Of a stretch of DNA of 64,000 bases, positions 61,787 through 64,000 are shown in pieces; the first letter of the stretch is position 1; every line of letters begins with the position of its first letter. Below the pieces are notes generated by a model. The model saw only the letters and a list, made by a program, of their open reading frames with translations, was not told the origin of the DNA and made no database searches. A program made the translations under genes and the position numbers. Origin of the DNA: Thermoplasmata archaeon (lineage in GTDB: Archaea; Thermoplasmatota; Thermoplasmata; Lutacidiplasmatales; UBA184). The stretch spans positions 1 to 64,000 of the forward strand of contig JAKIWQ010000001.1 of assembly GCA_022749935.1 (NCBI GenBank), given 5' to 3'.

Positions 61787-62797
61787 GTGGCCGGCCCCTC
61801 GAACCCTTCGTCGGCGGGCGGGGTTCTCCTTCGCGAACTCCGGCGATCCGACCGCGATTCGTTTCTCGAGGTGATGAGTGGGAACTACGGTCCGTTCGAA
61901 GCGATGCTCGGATTCCGTTCCGAAGGCGCTTCGGAGTTCCGCGGGCTCTTCGGTCCGGGGACCTGGTTCCTACTTCGGTTCCTGAACTTGCTCGGGCGGC
62001 CTCCCCTGAGATTCCTGGTGGCGGCCCAGGAAGGTAGGATCGTCGGCACGACGCTGATCGTGCCCTGGGAAAGATCGGGGTACGTCCTCGGGGTGGGGGT
62101 TCGTCCCTCCCATCGCCGACAGGGCCTGGCGGGTCGGCTGGTCGCCTGGGCGGAGGAGCTCGCCCTCCAGCGCGGGAAGGAGTGGGCGGTCCTGGATGTG
62201 GAGGAGGACAATCTCCCTGCGGTGACGTTGTACCTCGCCCGCCAGTACGGGACCATCCAGAAGACCCTCTGGTTCCGTTGCGCCCCGCCGGCGGGGCAGG
62301 CCGGTGCGGATCCTCCCTCCGCCCAGGTGGAGGTCGTCGGGAAGGCCGGTAGGAAGGGGGCCGCGCTCTGGTGCGCGCGGCAGGTCCCCGCCACCGTCAC
62401 CTCGGTGCTTCCGCCCTCCGCAGCGCGTCTTTCGCATCTCGAGTCGCTCGGTCAGTTCCCGGGAGTCACCCGAGAGACGTGGGCGGCCGGCCCGCACGAC
62501 GCCCGAGTCGGTTACCTCGCAGCGTATTGGAGAGGGAAGGAACGACCCGGGGTTCTCTTCCTTCCCGCGCTGGGTGCGCAGGCTACCCGGGCGGATGTCC
62601 TGCGACTCGTTCAGGAGGGAGTCGCCTGGCTGCGCTCTCGCGGAAGTCCCGAGGTCCTCCTGGCCGTGCCGGACCCGGCGAGGAGCGCCTTACCCTTTCT
62701 CGCGGAACAGGGATTCTCCCCTCAGCTCACGACCCTGACCATGGCACGGCGCCTGCGCGGCGCCGGGTCGCCCGCGCCGGCACCAAAGCGTCCGTGA
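61787..62797 (+). CDS. GNAT acetyltransferase with extended C-terminal half
   Basis: 336 residues. The N-terminal GNAT unit shows VLLRELRRSDRDSFLEVM, GYVLGVGVRPSHRRQGLAGRLVAW with the acetyl-CoA-binding R-R-x-G-x-A, and WAVLDVEEDNLPAVTLYLARQY. The second half (GYLAAYWRGKERPGVLFLPAL, VAWLRSRGSPEVLLAVPD) looks like a decayed second GNAT unit. Acceptor unknown. GTG 61787 is preferred: it begins the fold and lies ~27 nt after TTCAAGTAC, a weak TATA candidate; the track overextends into the permease. Confidence 0.75.
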   Translation: MAGPSNPSSAGGVLLRELRRSDRDSFLEVMSGNYGPFEAMLGFRSEGASEFRGLFGPGTWFLLRFLNLLGRPPLRFLVAAQEGRIVGTTLIVPWERSGYVLGVGVRPSHRRQGLAGRLVAWAEELALQRGKEWAVLDVEEDNLPAVTLYLARQYGTIQKTLWFRCAPPAGQAGADPPSAQVEVVGKAGRKGAALWCARQVPATVTSVLPPSAARLSHLESLGQFPGVTRETWAAGPHDARVGYLAAYWRGKERPGVLFLPALGAQATRADVLRLVQEGVAWLRSRGSPEVLLAVPDPARSALPFLAEQGFSPQLTTLTMARRLRGAGSPAPAPKRP

Positions 62798-63152
62798 GAC
62801 GATGGGTGTCCCACACCCCCTGTCGTGTTTGGAGGACGAGGACCGAGCCTTGGGTTGACCGCCTCCCCGCCCGGGCCGGCGCGGCGCCCCTCCGCGAAGG
62901 CGGAATCGAGTGGGTGCTCGCGGACCCCCGAGTCCGTGCCCAAGGTCCCGGCTCCTCTCCTCCGGCGAACCACCTCCGCGACCGGGACAACACCCCGGCC
63001 GTGCCGTGGCTCGGGACCCGGTTGGGCCTCGGCGCGACGGACACCGAGCCCCTCCCTTTTTCCGCCCCAACGGCGGTTGTCGAACGGCCTCCTTGGGCCC
63101 CGTACGGCCCTTCATGTAGGTCCAACGGGGTCGGCCCGCGAGTGGGTTTCCC
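62798..63152. other. Intergenic region, no gene seen
   Basis: 355 bp. The listed ORFs are arginine/proline-rich shadows. A pyrimidine-rich CCCTCCCTTTTTCCGCC stretch at about 63050 may help end upstream transcription. Confidence 0.45.
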
Positions 63153-63557
63153 ATGGCAGATATCACGGACGCACAGGCGTGGAGCGCGATCGAACACGCG
63201 ACGAAGAAGGCGAAAGATCTCGGAACCAAGATGGACATCGCCGTCGTGGACGCCGGGGCGAACCTGAAGGCGTTCCTTCGGATGGACGATGCGTGGTTGG
63301 GGAGCATCGACATCTCGATCAAGAAGGCCCGGACCGCGCGGTTCTTCAACATGAACACCGGCGAGATCGGGAAGCTCTCGCAACCGGGCGGCCCTCTCTA
63401 CAACATCGAGCATTCGAACGGGGGCTTGATCTCGTTCCCGGGGGGGATCCCCCTCAAGAACGCGAAGGGCGAGGTCGTCGGGGCGATCGGAGTCAGCGGG
63501 AGTACGGTCGAGCACGACCACGAGGTCGCGGCCGCCGGCGCGAAGGCCGTCGCCTAA
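63153..63557 (+). CDS. GlcG/HbpS-family (DUF336) protein
   Basis: 134 residues. Family hallmarks: an N-terminal helix ([19 protein letters not shown]), [31 protein letters not shown], and the ending [28 protein letters not shown]-type segment [12 protein letters not shown] matches the conserved core. Relatives bind heme or degraded-heme products (HbpS) or accompany glycolate genes (GlcG); the role here is open. No signal peptide. It is followed 33 bp later by an alcohol dehydrogenase, likely cotranscribed. Confidence 0.85.
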   Translation: MADITDAQAWSAIEHATKKAKDLGTKMDIAVVDAGANLKAFLRMDDAWLGSIDISIKKARTARFFNMNTGEIGKLSQPGGPLYNIEHSNGGLISFPGGIPLKNAKGEVVGAIGVSGSTVEHDHEVAAAGAKAVA

Positions 63558-63580
63558 CGACCCGGGCGATACGACCGCAC

Positions 63581-63585
63581 GGAGG
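63581..63585 (+). promoter_or_regulatory. Shine-Dalgarno sequence of the alcohol dehydrogenase gene
   Basis: GGAGG ends 5 nt before ATG 63591, supporting that start and an internal position in a transcript with the GlcG-like gene. Confidence 0.6.
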
Positions 63586-63590
63586 TCCCG

Positions 63591-64000
63591 ATGAAAGCGA
63601 ATGTCTACCTCGGCCCGTACAAACTCGCCATCCAGGACAAGCCGAAGCCCAAGATCGAGAAGCCGACCGACGTCATACTCAAGATCACCGCGACGTGCAT
63701 TTGTGGCTCGGACCTCCATCTCTATCACGGCCTCATCAGCCCGGACCTACCGGGGCAGACGCTTGGGCACGAGAACGTCGGGGTGGTGGACGAGGTCGGC
63801 TCCGCCGTCCAGCGGGTCAAGAAGGGGGACCGAGTGGTCGTCCCGTTCAACATCAGCTGCGGGGCGTGTCAATTCTGCAACAACGGCCTCTGGTCGATGT
63901 GCGACAACGCCAACCCGTTCAACCCCAAAGGTCCGGGCGCGGCGTTCGGCTACGCGAAGCTCCTCGGCGGGTACGACGGGGGCCAGGCCGAGTTCCTCCG
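63591..64000 (+). CDS. Zinc-dependent alcohol dehydrogenase, N-terminal part (runs off window)
   Basis: The first ~136 residues are in the window. The catalytic zinc site is visible in TCICGSDLHLYHG and GHENVGVVDEVG, with VKKGDRVVVPF and the structural-zinc loop CGACQFCNNGLWSMCDN following, all as in medium-chain dehydrogenases of the formaldehyde-dehydrogenase or glutathione-independent group. It oxidises an alcohol or aldehyde adduct with NAD(P). Missing from the ORF track because it has no stop codon within the window. Confidence 0.9.
   Translation, partial: MKANVYLGPYKLAIQDKPKPKIEKPTDVILKITATCICGSDLHLYHGLISPDLPGQTLGHENVGVVDEVGSAVQRVKKGDRVVVPFNISCGACQFCNNGLWSMCDNANPFNPKGPGAAFGYAKLLGGYDGGQAEFL

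Overview
The window looks like a chromosomal segment of a high-GC, uncultivated archaeon, most plausibly of the Thermoplasmatota. Archaeal markers are an initiator tRNA with an A1:U72 pair, single-chain archaeal NAC, Nop5, Dph2, PAC2, DUF131, TrmB and HTH_10 regulators, and TATA-like boxes 25-32 nt upstream of many apparently leaderless starts. A bacterial-type GyrB, GrpE and a class II HMG-CoA reductase in the same genome fit Thermoplasmatota best. This placement is inference from gene content; no search was run.

Layout. 0-4.2 kb: end of a Kelch-repeat surface protein, a GT2 glycosyltransferase, an aminoglycoside-adenylyltransferase-like protein and two membrane proteins. 4.2-16.4 kb: an accessory island of visibly lower GC. 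It holds an IS630-type insertion sequence, two closely related 1.1 kb-residue-class (about 1130 aa) beta-propeller plus Ig-like surface proteins, a PQQ-propeller/PKD protein between them, degenerate repeated DNA, and an initiator tRNA gene interrupted in its D-loop. The two surface genes and their downstream DNA are copies about 6.87 kb apart; the left copy ends in a fragment of the initiator tRNA 3' end.

16.5-25.3 kb: small metabolic and regulatory genes (luciferase-like monooxygenase, DUF1059, TrmB regulator, VOC proteins, BNR propeller with a MoaD-like protein, tRNA-Thr, enoyl-CoA hydratase, Nop5, thioredoxin-like protein, lipoate-ligase-like protein). 25.3-37.2 kb: mostly core genes in compact operons: gyrB-corA-like-deaminase (minus), grpE-hmgA-pdxT (plus), and a seven-gene minus-strand cluster of proteostasis and translation genes (PAC2, GNAT, CBS-HPF fusion, NAC, Nudix, Dph2, DUF131).

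37.4-43.1 kb: a glycan-type operon with a UDP-sulfoquinovose synthase homologue, a GalU-like nucleotidyltransferase that could supply UDP-glucose, an M20 hydrolase and two GT4 glycosyltransferases. 43.2-47.6 kb: aminotransferase, methionyl-tRNA synthetase, PHP phosphoesterase, tRNA-Cys. 48.1-55.3 kb: a large secreted protein of unknown function, a cyclic-nucleotide-binding protein facing a class III nucleotidyl cyclase, a VOC protein, a DoxX-like membrane protein, an HTH_10 regulator and an unrecognised protein. 55.3-64 kb: M1 aminopeptidase, a MacB-type ABC exporter pair, a GNAT protein, a GlcG/HbpS-like protein and the start of a zinc alcohol dehydrogenase cut by the window end.

The strongest candidates for new biology are the D-loop-interrupted initiator tRNA beside a duplicated surface-protein module, the CBS-HPF fusion next to NAC, and the adjacent cyclase/cNMP-sensor pair.
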